From the NCBI GenBank assembly GCA_022729235.1, contig JALDAJ010000001.1, positions 886,442 through 950,441 of the forward strand: a stretch of DNA of 64,000 bases, in the 5' to 3' direction. A program made the translations under genes and the position numbers. Origin of the DNA: Candidatus Nanohalarchaeota archaeon. Its GTDB lineage: Archaea; Nanohalarchaeota; Nanosalinia; Nanosalinales; Nanosalinaceae. Below the pieces are notes generated by a model. That model ran no database searches. It saw only the letters and a list, made by a program, of their open reading frames with translations, and was not told the origin of the DNA. Positions 8,370 to 16,293 of this stretch are shown in pieces. Position 1 is the first letter of the stretch, and the number at the start of each line of letters is the position of its first letter.

Positions 8370-9026
8370 TCAGACGGGTTTTCTAAACTCTACTTTCTCC
8401 ATAAGCCTCCGGATAGCGGATTTGAACACTTCATGAGTCTCCTTGTGATCGTGGATAAGGATTATGTCTGCTGAATCTGTGTTAAGACCCTTCATGTTTC
8501 CCGGTTCGTCCTCATCCATCCGTTCCAGTACTTCTTCCCTGCTGTCGATTTCGTACTCCTTGACATCGAATGTCCAGAACCAGTCAACTTTGTCTCTGCA
8601 TTTTTCATCGTACCATCCATACGTGATTCCCGGGAAGCCAGGCTTGCTGTACCCCTGCTCTCTTAGAAAACTCTGCAGCTCTTCTTCTTTCTCACCGCCC
8701 CTGTTACCGAACGGGAACCGGAAGAACTTTCCTGGTCTATCCACTCCTGCTCTCTCATAGAGCTTATCAATGAGTTCGTCAGTCCTCCTGATCTCTTCCT
8801 CCGCCTTCTCCAGACTGATATCTGAGAACTTAGGGTGGCTGTAGGCGTGGTTCCCGATGATGAATCCCTCTCTTATCGCCTTGACAACAATCTCTGGTCG
8901 TTCCTCAAGGTAGTGCCCCTCGCAGAAGAACACTGCAGGGACATCATTGGAGATAAGAAGCTCTAGCTTGTCCTCGAATACAGGCGAGGGCGCGTCATCG
9001 ATTGTCAGGTAAGCGGTCTTTGTCAT
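8370..9026 (-). CDS. Polysaccharide deacetylase (NodB/CE4 family)
   Basis: This 218-residue protein starts MTKTAYLTIDDAPSP, with the metal and catalytic Asp pair at 10-11. H60 and H64 in GNHAYSH are the zinc ligands, and FRFPFGN near 100 is the third motif. The family removes N-acetyl or related groups from polysaccharides. There is no signal peptide, which is unusual for an enzyme acting on cell-surface glycans, so an intracellular or lipid-linked substrate is possible. Its ATG abuts the stop of the GNAT gene with no gap, so the two are probably co-translated. Confidence 0.85.
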   Translation of the reverse strand: MTKTAYLTIDDAPSPVFEDKLELLISNDVPAVFFCEGHYLEERPEIVVKAIREGFIIGNHAYSHPKFSDISLEKAEEEIRRTDELIDKLYERAGVDRPGKFFRFPFGNRGGEKEEELQSFLREQGYSKPGFPGITYGWYDEKCRDKVDWFWTFDVKEYEIDSREEVLERMDEDEPGNMKGLNTDSADIILIHDHKETHEVFKSAIRRLMEKVEFRKPV

Positions 9027-9590
9027 TCAAGACAACTCTTTCTCGTAGATTGTGTTCGCTTCGAAGGCGTTGAAATTTTCTTTCAGCTCGTTTCTGGTTC
9101 CTGCGCTGTAGTTATCGAACTCTACGTACAGGAACTTTATCTCAGAGCCGATATCGCGTTCATCGACTAATCTTTCCTCCTTCCTGTAGTTTTCAGGCAA
9201 ATCACTCCTGTTCACCTGCAGAAGTATCTTCTCGGGTCGGTAACCGCAGCGCCTGTAAAACTCTTCCACATTATCCGCTGTCGCCACACTAACTCTGTCC
9301 GAGTAATTCCGTGCCTGTTTTTCAAAGAACTCCAGTATGCTTTTTCCAAATCCTTCTCCCCGGTAATCCTCTCTGACCGCGATGGATTCAAGTATAACTT
9401 CACCGTCTCTCACGGTTCCGGATGCCTCTCCTATCAGTTCTTTACTATCTCTGCATACGACAAAAAGCTCCGGCCACTTCTCGTATTTCTCCCTGAACTC
9501 TTCAAGTGAATCATCTCTCTCCGTGTACTTCTTCTCGAACTCCAGCAATTTCTCGAGTTCTTCACTATTTGCGGTACGGGTTTCGACCAT
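9027..9590 (-). CDS. GNAT-family N-acetyltransferase
   Basis: The acetyl-CoA-binding motif is clear at about residues 71-90: IAVREDYRGEGFGKSIL, with the R-x-x-G-x-G loop. Upstream strands and a downstream V-x-x-DN...FYRRCGY segment complete the fold. The 187-residue length includes a C-terminal extension of about 50 residues. The stop touches the start of the deacetylase gene, suggesting that an acetyl-adding and an acetyl-removing enzyme are made together, perhaps on a common amino sugar or protein; this is inference from context. Confidence 0.8.
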   Translation of the reverse strand: MVETRTANSEELEKLLEFEKKYTERDDSLEEFREKYEKWPELFVVCRDSKELIGEASGTVRDGEVILESIAVREDYRGEGFGKSILEFFEKQARNYSDRVSVATADNVEEFYRRCGYRPEKILLQVNRSDLPENYRKEERLVDERDIGSEIKFLYVEFDNYSAGTRNELKENFNAFEANTIYEKELS

Positions 9591-9665
9591 AACCGTGTAT
9601 AGGATGCGATGTTCTTACATCTAGCGCAAGAACCCTGTTGAGACAAGAAAAAATCCTTATCTACC

Positions 9666-9706
9666 TTTTAAAGCTTGGGTTCTATCGGTTGCTATCAAAG
9701 GAGGTG
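9666..9706 (+). promoter_or_regulatory. cspA promoter and strong ribosome binding site
   Basis: A TATA-like TTTTAAAG lies at 9666-9673. A strong Shine-Dalgarno, AAAGGAGGTG, lies at 9697-9706, 7 nt before a TTG codon. This marks the TTG at 9714 as the start and makes the gene an exception to the largely leaderless pattern here. A short 5' leader with a strong site fits a highly translated gene. Confidence 0.6.
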
Positions 9707-9713
9707 TTTAATT

Positions 9714-9908
9714 TTGAAAGGTACAGTAAAATTCTTCCATGACAGGAAGAACTACGGTTTCATCGAGACAGACGAAATGGACGACGACGTATTCTTCCAC
9801 AAGGAAGAAATGGACGACGATCTACACGTAGAAGAAGGAACTGAAGTCGAATTCGAACAAGAAGAAGGCGACCGTGGACCAAAAGCAGTCAACGTCACAG
9901 AAGCGTAA
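9714..9908 (+). CDS. cspA: Cold shock domain protein
   Basis: This is a 64-residue single cold-shock domain. RNP-1 is KNYGFI (12-17) and RNP-2 is VFFHK (26-30), inside the usual five-stranded barrel starting KGTVKFF. It binds single-stranded nucleic acid and acts as an RNA chaperone. The surface is strongly acidic (EEMDDD, EEG), as in halophile homologues. The TTG start at 9714 gives the standard length and has the strongest ribosome binding site I see in the window; the longer frame from 9675 would add 13 atypical residues. Confidence 0.93.
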   Translation: MKGTVKFFHDRKNYGFIETDEMDDDVFFHKEEMDDDLHVEEGTEVEFEQEEGDRGPKAVNVTEA

Positions 9909-9958
9909 GCCCCCTGGGTTTAAGCTTCTGGATACATATCAACCCATATTTTCTCTCA

Positions 9959-10654
9959 TTATTCTACCCGGTTCTCCATAATATCCAGGAACTCCGGGTC
10001 ATACTCTTCATCAACATGTTTGACATTCCACAGTCCTGAATCTCTTACCTTTTCCCCGGGACTGTAGTTGCCGAGCCATTCCCCTGGTCTCTCATCGATA
10101 TTGTACTCTGTACCCAGGTTGCTCAAAAGGGCGACAGCATTCCTCTGGATTACACCCCGTTCACTTTTCGAGCTAGGACGGTCATCTACTTCCATCCACA
10201 GCACCTGTAGCTCTCCAAGGAACTCACTGACCTTCTCCTCCAACTCATGCTCCTCGTCCCGTGTACCAGTTTCCGCAGAGCTGTTCCAGTCAGGGTAACG
10301 TTCTTCCAGACCATCTCTCTCAATGATAGCCTCACCTACCAGTCTCCGGAGTGCAGAGTTCCGGTGGTTTCCACCACCCGCGTAGTCGCCGGTAGTAGCA
10401 CCTCTTATCTTCCTCAGACTGTCCCAGAGCGTTGTATCAGTTCCCTGGCTCAGCATATGCGTGCCGACGTGAGTAACCCGTAACTGGCTGGAGTCCTCAC
10501 GCGTCTCGTCCGGCGCGCAGAGAAAGTAAACACCTCTTTCCGGCCACTTCATATCGCTGTCACATTCACCTAGCTCCCTGAAACTACCGCACTTCCTCTC
10601 TTTTAGTCGCTGAAGAATACTGTAGAAAAGGTTAACATCTTCCTCTCGAGTCAT
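9959..10654 (-). CDS. GIY-YIG-like protein of unknown function
   Basis: This 231-residue protein begins its core with PERGVYFLCAP at about residue 38, then RVTHVGTH, TTLWDSLRKIRG, and GGGNHRNSALRRLVG. This order (GVYF strand, VGTH strand, R-containing helix) matches a bacterial and archaeal family placed in the GIY-YIG superfamily. Later SERGVIQRNAVALLS and GLWNVKHVDEEYDPEFL are also typical of that family. A nuclease role is likely from the fold but unproven. It stands alone; the ATG at 10654 is the first in frame. Confidence 0.6.
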   Translation of the reverse strand: MTREEDVNLFYSILQRLKERKCGSFRELGECDSDMKWPERGVYFLCAPDETREDSSQLRVTHVGTHMLSQGTDTTLWDSLRKIRGATTGDYAGGGNHRNSALRRLVGEAIIERDGLEERYPDWNSSAETGTRDEEHELEEKVSEFLGELQVLWMEVDDRPSSKSERGVIQRNAVALLSNLGTEYNIDERPGEWLGNYSPGEKVRDSGLWNVKHVDEEYDPEFLDIMENRVE

Positions 10655-10739
10655 ACAACAAACTGGACACAGCCCGTATAAAGAGATTTCCCAGCATCCT
10701 TACCAAACCAATAAAGTATTTACTTTACTACATACTTCT

Positions 10740-11360
10740 GTGGCACAGTCAACATATACGGGACAGGATTTTCTGGATGCCTTAGAAGATTTCTCAGGAG
10801 CAAATGATAATCTCGAGAGCGCAGCATTTAAGCTAGAGGTGCGTATAGATCACTTCAAGGAAACCAAGGATTACCACCGGTTAGATAAGGGCATCAACGA
10901 ACTTACAGGTGCATTGACGGAGATGTGTGATGAGTTCAGGAAAGTCAATAGGATACTGTCAGGAACGTCTTCTACTGTAGACATGGACCCGCATGACATT
11001 ATAACCTCTGGCTCCGTCAGAGTCAGAGGCATCAGTAGGCTCGAGGGTGTTGTAAAAGGAATACACAAGCTCGCATCAGAGTTTGAAAACTATCCTCACA
11101 ACGTGGATTTCGAGGGCGTGGACTACAGTATTATATGTCCTGCAGTTGCAGGGTTCTACAGCCCGCAGAATGTCAACGAAGAATGGGTACAGCTCGGTTA
11201 TACATACGAGAAGATTGCAAATAATGAAGTCTTGCTCCGAGCCCAACCTACAGCAGGCAGGACGCCTGTTCAGCGACTCTATGACGAGGACAATGAATTC
11301 TACCGTAGCCAGGCTACAGTTATAGAGAGCCAGATGTCGCCAGAAACAGTTGCTGATTAA
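10740..11360 (+). CDS. Hypothetical protein, possibly truncated by an in-frame stop
   Basis: This 206-residue acidic protein from a GTG start has no family I recognise. The N-terminal 90 residues look helical; the middle has a YSIICPAVAGFYSP strand-loop. The TAA at 11358-11360 is followed in the same frame by 53 more coding-like codons to a TAA at 11520-11522, so the protein may once have been longer or may be read through. Upstream, the 10-mer AGTATTTACT at 10715-10724 is shared with the promoter of the winged-helix regulator. Confidence 0.5.
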   Translation: MAQSTYTGQDFLDALEDFSGANDNLESAAFKLEVRIDHFKETKDYHRLDKGINELTGALTEMCDEFRKVNRILSGTSSTVDMDPHDIITSGSVRVRGISRLEGVVKGIHKLASEFENYPHNVDFEGVDYSIICPAVAGFYSPQNVNEEWVQLGYTYEKIANNEVLLRAQPTAGRTPVQRLYDEDNEFYRSQATVIESQMSPETVAD

Positions 11361-11522
11361 AATTACTTCTGTAATCTAAAACCACTTGACGTCAGCCGCC
11401 AAATACACGGCGACCTCCAAGACATCTTCCAGAAGATAAACCTGACTCCCGCAACTTCTGCATGGAACAACTCCCACAGTATTCGTCCTGAAAAGAAGGA
11501 TTTGGAGCGGCAGAACAGTTAA
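11361..11522 (+). pseudogene. In-frame coding-like tail after the stop of the preceding gene
   Basis: Fifty-three sense codons follow the TAA at 11358-11360 without a frame change and end at TAA 11520-11522. They encode residues such as DVSRQIHGDLQDIFQ and TPATSAWNN, with G/C-rich third positions like real genes here. No start codon lies in this stretch. Either the upstream gene carries a nonsense mutation or this is the remnant of another gene. Confidence 0.4.
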
Positions 11523-11547
11523 ATCTCTTATAGATACATCTAAGAAT

Positions 11548-11997
11548 GTGAGAACGAGTCAGGACGAGAGAAGGGTGAACCTAGGGCAGGGACCTCTGCA
11601 TTACCACCTTATGACCATACCTGACCTCCTTGAAAGCGAATACGACCACTACGACATAGATGCTAACCCGCCCTACATCAGGACTGAACCCGTCCTCTCG
11701 GGAGAAGAGGTCGACGGCTACTCGATCGAACATTGGGTTGAAAGGGAACTCGAGGTGAGCATGACTGACTCTCCTATCCGTAACCGCGAGGTCATACTAT
11801 CCGGTCTGGACAGGAAAGATGGCTTAGACTGGGAAAGGATACTCTCGATAAGAATGGAGAGCAGAGAGATGGATGCCGAACAAGAAGTTTTCGTGTACGG
11901 CTTTACCCTGGACCTCCAGTTCATCATGGCAGACTATGACGAACTAGACTCAGATAGACAGGGAGGAACCGGTATATGGGAGTACAGAACCACATAG
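11548..11997 (+). CDS. Hypothetical acidic protein
   Basis: From the GTG at 11548 this is a 149-residue protein with no recognised family. It is mixed alpha/beta, with a paired-strand look in EVFVYGFTLDLQFIMADYD near residues 115-135. A TATA-like CTTATAGA lies about 20 bp before the start. After the stop, a different frame stays open to 12051 and reads HIDRNQEDQESD, resembling the coding fragments near the winged-helix regulator, so the 3' end may have changed frame. It is convergent with the MauE-like gene. Confidence 0.5.
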   Translation: MRTSQDERRVNLGQGPLHYHLMTIPDLLESEYDHYDIDANPPYIRTEPVLSGEEVDGYSIEHWVERELEVSMTDSPIRNREVILSGLDRKDGLDWERILSIRMESREMDAEQEVFVYGFTLDLQFIMADYDELDSDRQGGTGIWEYRTT

Positions 11998-12030
11998 ACA
12001 GGAACCAGGAAGATCAAGAGAGTGACTTCC

Positions 12031-12585
12031 CTACAACGTGTAAGAAAGCATAAGCACTGCCATCAGCATCATCCCAAAGTTTTCCACAAGAGTAACCTTT
12101 GTCAGCGGGACGTTGAAAACATCCCCGAGACATGCACAAGGCACTTCGTTTCCGTGAAGAATCTCATTCAGAACACCTACACCTCCGACACCCATCAGGA
12201 AGATAGTGGAGATATATGCCGCGACTTCAAGGTTCACGGAGGAACCGGAAAACACGATGAAGATAAAGAGCAGTCCCAGTCCGATTTCAAGGAAAGGATA
12301 AACCGTCGCATAAAAATCGCTTCTCGCCGCCAGCAAGTCATAGCTCTTGAAAGCCCCCCTGAAACCCTCCATGTTGTAAACCTTGAAACCTCCAAAAGTC
12401 AGGAAGAACATCGCCATCAAAGTCTTACCGATCTCCATGACCGCGTACTCACCACGCAACACCGAGATAACCGCGGTTGAAACAAAAACAAAACCGAAAA
12501 CACCCAACAGAGGTGCAAGTTCCTCCAACTTCTTGAAAACTTTCCTGCTCACATAACTGCTTTCTGCAGACACCGCTAAAAACAT
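12031..12585 (-). CDS. MauE/DoxX-like membrane protein
   Basis: This 184-residue protein has four or five membrane spans (about 27-46, 54-70, 92-112, 119-137, 165-182). A conserved VPCACLGDVFNVPLT stretch near 147-161 is the MauE hallmark, with a C-x-C pair. MauE proteins support disulfide formation or maturation of periplasmic enzymes. The VKOR and DoxX genes at 45-47 kb belong to the same physiology but are far away. The neighbouring genes are hypothetical. Confidence 0.7.
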   Translation of the reverse strand: MFLAVSAESSYVSRKVFKKLEELAPLLGVFGFVFVSTAVISVLRGEYAVMEIGKTLMAMFFLTFGGFKVYNMEGFRGAFKSYDLLAARSDFYATVYPFLEIGLGLLFIFIVFSGSSVNLEVAAYISTIFLMGVGGVGVLNEILHGNEVPCACLGDVFNVPLTKVTLVENFGMMLMAVLMLSYTL

Positions 12586-12674
12586 TTTGATTCCCGTAGA
12601 AGCTAGTGTCAGACATCCCTAAGAAAAGATCGCTTCCGCTCCAAAGAAAAACAGTATCCTGACAACCTATATCA

Positions 12675-13214
12675 CTACAATCCCAGTTTCTCCCTGCGCG
12701 CCATCCCAAAACTTGTAACATCCTCTGCTAACACTTCGACATCACATTCAAACAGTTCGGGAAACACGGCGTGAATCTGGTCCGCAACAATGGCGTTGTA
12801 CTCAAAGCTCTGGCGGTCGCTGAAAACCGAGAAACCTGTTTCGTCTTCTGGAAAACCTGGAAACGGTTCATCTCTCGCATAGAAACCCATGTTCTTCGTA
12901 GCTCCCTTGATAACCGGTACATCCCATTCATCACTGTAACTGGTAGGGTACACTCTTTCAAACTCTAGCCGTTGCTCGTCCTCCGCGACGTAAACCCGGG
13001 GAACCCAGAAAGAGCTTTCAAAAGTCTCAATCAACTCCTCCATGCTTCCAACAGCAGAAGAGTAAGCCGTGAAACCTCCTGGCTCCCAGTGAACCACGAC
13101 CTTGTTTCCCTCGTAACTGAAAGTCCCTTCAACACACTCCTGATCATTACACGAACGGCGGGCACTCATCAAGGTCTGGAACTCGTAAAGAAGATCATCA
13201 TCCTCTACCGCCAT
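12675..13214 (-). CDS. Hypothetical acidic protein
   Basis: I do not recognise this 179-residue protein. It has no signal peptide or membrane span. It has a CNDQEC motif near residue 22, a strand-rich middle (NKVVVHWEPGGF), and a helix-rich end (VADQIHAVFPELF). It could be a small ligand-binding or immunity-type protein, but nothing in the sequence settles that. It lies between the MauE-like gene and a frame-disrupted small gene, in the accessory stretch. Confidence 0.5.
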   Translation of the reverse strand: MAVEDDDLLYEFQTLMSARRSCNDQECVEGTFSYEGNKVVVHWEPGGFTAYSSAVGSMEELIETFESSFWVPRVYVAEDEQRLEFERVYPTSYSDEWDVPVIKGATKNMGFYARDEPFPGFPEDETGFSVFSDRQSFEYNAIVADQIHAVFPELFECDVEVLAEDVTSFGMARREKLGL

Positions 13215-13266
13215 AAAAACCCTTTTTTGAGTAAAACTTTAAACCAGACTCGGCGAGAACCCCTAC

Positions 13267-13498
13267 ATGAAACAACTCCTCCAGGAGTTAAACCAGCTGG
13301 ACGAAATCAAGGCGGTCAAGAAGTTCAACGACCGCGTCCTCAAGATACAGTTATTCACCCGCGACATCAAGGGAAGCGACGCGGTAGAAATCCGCGGCGA
13401 CATCCAAAGCATCTCCCAGAAACTCATCCGCCGGCTCAACGACGCCGCACGAAAACGACCTGGAGGACTACGCCAGGATAATGGAGAGGGAGTTATAG
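13267..13498 (+). pseudogene. Small gene with an apparent +1 frameshift
   Basis: The frame from ATG 13267 reads as a good alpha/beta protein for about 60 residues (MKQLLQELNQLDEIKAVKKF... RRLNDAA). At about 13447-13449 the sensible continuation moves to the +1 frame: HENDLEDYARIMEREL then TAG at 13496-13498. That stop lies 1 bp before the end of the convergent metallopeptidase gene, a natural junction, whereas the unshifted frame runs 78 bp into that gene with atypical residues. One extra base around GCCGCAC explains it: a sequencing error, a mutation or programmed shifting. The product would be about 76 residues, of unknown family. Confidence 0.55.
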
Positions 13499-13499
13499 T

Positions 13500-14672
13500 C
13501 TATTCAAGTTCACTCTCAATGTATTCTACTGCTCTATGTAATACTTCCGGGCTCCATGCACCAGTTGTCAGTGCGTAGGTAGATCTATCATCATAATCTA
13601 CCCGGTCCATAAGCACATTTCCTGCAGCATATGAAGATTCCTTAAATGCGTCATAGAGGCTCATGCTGCTGTTTTCTACCGTTTGTTCTGCCACAAATTC
13701 AGGGTATGACTGGGATAGAACGCTTACGGCTGAGTCAATCTCACCTCGTCTCTCTTGCTCCTTTACAAACTGTATAAAGGCGCTCCTAGAATTCATGTTG
13801 TTTTGAGAGTTATGCCGTAGTATATCAACTCCTTCTTGGGTTACAGGAAGTACATCACCGTACTCTTCAAGGAATTCCAGCGCCTTTTTGTCACATCTCT
13901 TGGCTATACCCTCTATATGTGCCTGTGTAGTAGGTGACCTCGTTACTCTCGGATTAAACCTCGGGAATCTGATGCCCTCTGAGTTCGTCTGGTGCACTCC
14001 GTGACCTAGTACTTCGTGGAAGTAAGTCCTTATAATATTTGTCGCGTCTACTGTTACTTCTCCATTATCTTTCAGAACATCGAAGTAATCCTCGCTCATC
14101 CTGACCTCGTTATGCTCTCCGTTCCAGCTTGCTCTCTGCTCTCTGTTCGCAGGAATAGATACCACATCATACGAGAAGTCATCAGGGAATATGTCATTTT
14201 CACGTGCATATTCGTCAACTATCTCCTTAATAATCTGCAGTTCCTCCTTCAAATCAACCTCTAAATCAGACCTACGAGGATCTACTTTGCTCCGACTTGA
14301 TGACCTCCAGCTTGACTCATACTCACTTTCGAAATCATACTCCAAGGTATCTTTTCTCAGTCTGTCATAAGTTCCTTCTCCATGTACCGTATCAACTGCC
14401 TCCGGAACCGTAGTATCCGATTTCAGAGTCATGAAATCAGCCATCTCTCTAATAGCATCTATCCTGTAATCAAGCTCATCCACAACCAGCTCCTCGAACT
14501 CGCTATCAGTTTCAACTCCGGAAAGCTGGTTATCGAAGCTATCTAGCTCATCAGCCAAACGATCATAACCCACGGGATTAACAGTGCTACTCAGGAAGGC
14601 CTCGGTCCTCTTACCCACCATCTCAAAACCATCAACCACTTCCTGAAGCTCATCCGAAATCTCAACTTCCAT
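13500..14672 (-). CDS. Putative zinc metallopeptidase with HEVLGH motif
   Basis: This protein of about 390 residues has a central FHEVLGHGVH, an HExxxH zinc motif as in M49 dipeptidyl peptidases and some gluzincins, rather than the common HExxH. It sits in a helix preceded by an ANREQRASWNGEHNEVRM strand region, typical of peptidase folds. A downstream helix with IEGIAKRCDKKALEFL could supply the third ligand. There is no signal peptide. The ATG at 14672 was preferred to the TTG at 14696 because a TATA-like stretch lies about 25 bp before it. Substrate is unknown. Confidence 0.6.
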   Translation of the reverse strand: MEVEISDELQEVVDGFEMVGKRTEAFLSSTVNPVGYDRLADELDSFDNQLSGVETDSEFEELVVDELDYRIDAIREMADFMTLKSDTTVPEAVDTVHGEGTYDRLRKDTLEYDFESEYESSWRSSSRSKVDPRRSDLEVDLKEELQIIKEIVDEYARENDIFPDDFSYDVVSIPANREQRASWNGEHNEVRMSEDYFDVLKDNGEVTVDATNIIRTYFHEVLGHGVHQTNSEGIRFPRFNPRVTRSPTTQAHIEGIAKRCDKKALEFLEEYGDVLPVTQEGVDILRHNSQNNMNSRSAFIQFVKEQERRGEIDSAVSVLSQSYPEFVAEQTVENSSMSLYDAFKESSYAAGNVLMDRVDYDDRSTYALTTGAWSPEVLHRAVEYIESELE

Positions 14673-14701
14673 ATTGTCACTTACAAGAATAAACAATTTA
14701 A

Positions 14702-14929
14702 AATCAGGGTCGGAACTGGATCGACCGCCCCCAGAAACAGTACCAAGAGACTAATTTAGGTTATGATTCTTCTGTAACGGATAGGAAGAGTAGAGGTCAT
14801 AAACCAGGGCACTATCAAGTGAGTTTGGAGAATTATAACTTGAACTTTTCCGCTGGTAGAATACGCACAGCTCTATGGAGAAAAACTGTAGAGGGGCAGG
14901 AAGTTACAGCGAATATGTATCAGTTTTAG
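14702..14929 (+). pseudogene. Coding-like fragment with DRPQKQYQE motif
   Basis: Seventy-five sense codons between two stops, without ATG. They read like protein: NWIDRPQKQYQE, then GYDSSVTDRKSRGHKPGHY and FSAGRIRTALWRKTVEGQEV. The same DRxQKQYQE motif recurs at 16152-16229 on the other side of the winged-helix gene. Only internal GTG or TTG codons could start translation, and no ribosome binding site is near. It is probably a gene remnant. It overlaps the last 26 bp of the convergent regulator gene. Confidence 0.35.
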
Positions 14930-16121
14930 GGTCATAAGTTACTATTCTTCCTTGTCGAAGATCAGTCTCTCTTAACTCCATGAGCGTCTCTCCTGTTTTT
15001 CTCAGGGCGTATGTAGATTTGGTTATATCCATGCCATCGTCAAGCGCGAAGTTTGCAAGCTTTTTTGCCAGATCTATATAACTTGTCTCACCATTTTTCT
15101 CAAGATGCTTTATTGCTTGATCAGCAAGCGTTTCAACCTGGCTATCAGGTTCGTAATTGTTCTCACAGGTGTTATATACTATATCCTTCGAGACTTCTGC
15201 TGGTGTATCTTCAGTTATTTTCTCATAGCCATCTTCGAACACAAACTCGCCGAACTCGTGGACTGCGTCAAGCAGTTCATCGCCTTTCTCAGTTCGATGA
15301 TACTCGGTGAACGCGCCGGGTTCGACATCAACTACCAAGTCATACTCTTCAAGAGTATCGAGATTCCAAGCTATATTCTGTATGTCAACGATTCTCTGTA
15401 TCTCGGAGAAAGATCTGCCCTCGGCCCCTTCAAGTACCTGAAGAGTTCCTGCTGAACCAGAGCCTATACTATCCCAGTAATCCTCGTCCAGAACGCTTAG
15501 TAAATCTTCCTCCTCCAGATGTCCCAGTCCATCTCTTACCCACTCGCCTTCATCCGTCAGCGTTCTTCCGCCCCCGTCTCTTTCCACCAACTCGAGATTC
15601 TCAAACCGGTAAAAAGACTGCGCCGTGAAACTATCGTACGTGCGCTCATCGATATCTCTGCGGTCGAAATTGTCCTCATCAAGTTCAAATATAATTTCTC
15701 TCCGTTCAGGGACTGTAAACGGGCTGAGTACTTCCAGATAATCGCCAAATACCTCTCTGTCTGTACATCGCTCATCTTCAGAATCATCCGTCTTCTCCTC
15801 AAGCCTGCGGAAAATGTCCGCGATATCCTCCTTGCTACCGGGGTCTTCCAAACTACTGAACAGGTTAACCAGTCCACCTGGCGCAGAATACTCTGAATAC
15901 CCCGTGGTCTCATCTTCCTTAATGAGCACTCCCATGTCACAGAGCCGTCCCCTGACTCCTGATACGGACACAGGGTGGTAACCAAGTTCCTCGGCTAACT
16001 CGGCGTTAGTTTTATCGGGATTCAGGAGCGTATTTTCAAGAACTACTAGCTCTGGACGCGAAAGCTCTGGAACACTTTCTAAATCAGCCGTCTCTGCCTG
16101 AGAACTCTCTGTAGCCACCAT
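14904..16121 (-). CDS. Large winged-helix regulator-like protein
   Basis: In this 405-residue acidic protein residues 23-75 form a clear winged HTH (LSRPELVVLENTLLNP... TNAELAEELGYHPVSVSGVRGRL). At least one further winged-helix-like unit appears near 175-290 (FYRFENLELVERDGGG; RIVDIQNIAWNLDTLEEYDLV). It is probably a DNA-binding regulator with tandem wHTH modules; I recognise no named family. The ATG at 16121 is followed by a disordered acidic segment. A-T-rich TATA-like sequence lies upstream, with AGTATTTACT at 16130-16139. It is flanked by coding fragments sharing DRxQKQYQE. Confidence 0.6.
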   Translation of the reverse strand: MVATESSQAETADLESVPELSRPELVVLENTLLNPDKTNAELAEELGYHPVSVSGVRGRLCDMGVLIKEDETTGYSEYSAPGGLVNLFSSLEDPGSKEDIADIFRRLEEKTDDSEDERCTDREVFGDYLEVLSPFTVPERREIIFELDEDNFDRRDIDERTYDSFTAQSFYRFENLELVERDGGGRTLTDEGEWVRDGLGHLEEEDLLSVLDEDYWDSIGSGSAGTLQVLEGAEGRSFSEIQRIVDIQNIAWNLDTLEEYDLVVDVEPGAFTEYHRTEKGDELLDAVHEFGEFVFEDGYEKITEDTPAEVSKDIVYNTCENNYEPDSQVETLADQAIKHLEKNGETSYIDLAKKLANFALDDGMDITKSTYALRKTGETLMELRETDLRQGRIVTYDPKTDTYSL

Positions 16122-16151
16122 AGACTCACAGTATTTACTAAAATATATAAT

Positions 16152-16229
16152 AATCCGGAGAAACCAGACCGCTCACAGAAACAGTACCAGGAAATCACAA
16201 GGTCCTATGGCAGAGTATTATTAGGTTAG
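16152..16229 (+). pseudogene. Short coding-like fragment with DRSQKQYQE motif
   Basis: The frame reads NPEKPDRSQKQYQEITRSYG to a TAG at 16227-16229, with no start codon. Nucleotides CAGAAACAGTACCA are identical to those at 14732-14745. It lies in the promoter side of the winged-helix gene. It may be a gene remnant or a repeated DNA site that happens to be open. Confidence 0.25.
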
Positions 16230-16293
16230 TGTGAAGGGGTAGAGTTTGCCGTGGATAAAAAGAGGTTTAACTCTACTTGTATGAAATGGCTTT

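Noticed and set aside
12972-13481. 169-residue plus-strand ORF
   Set aside because: It crosses two better-supported genes and is Arg/Pro/Thr-rich at its end, typical of a shadow frame.
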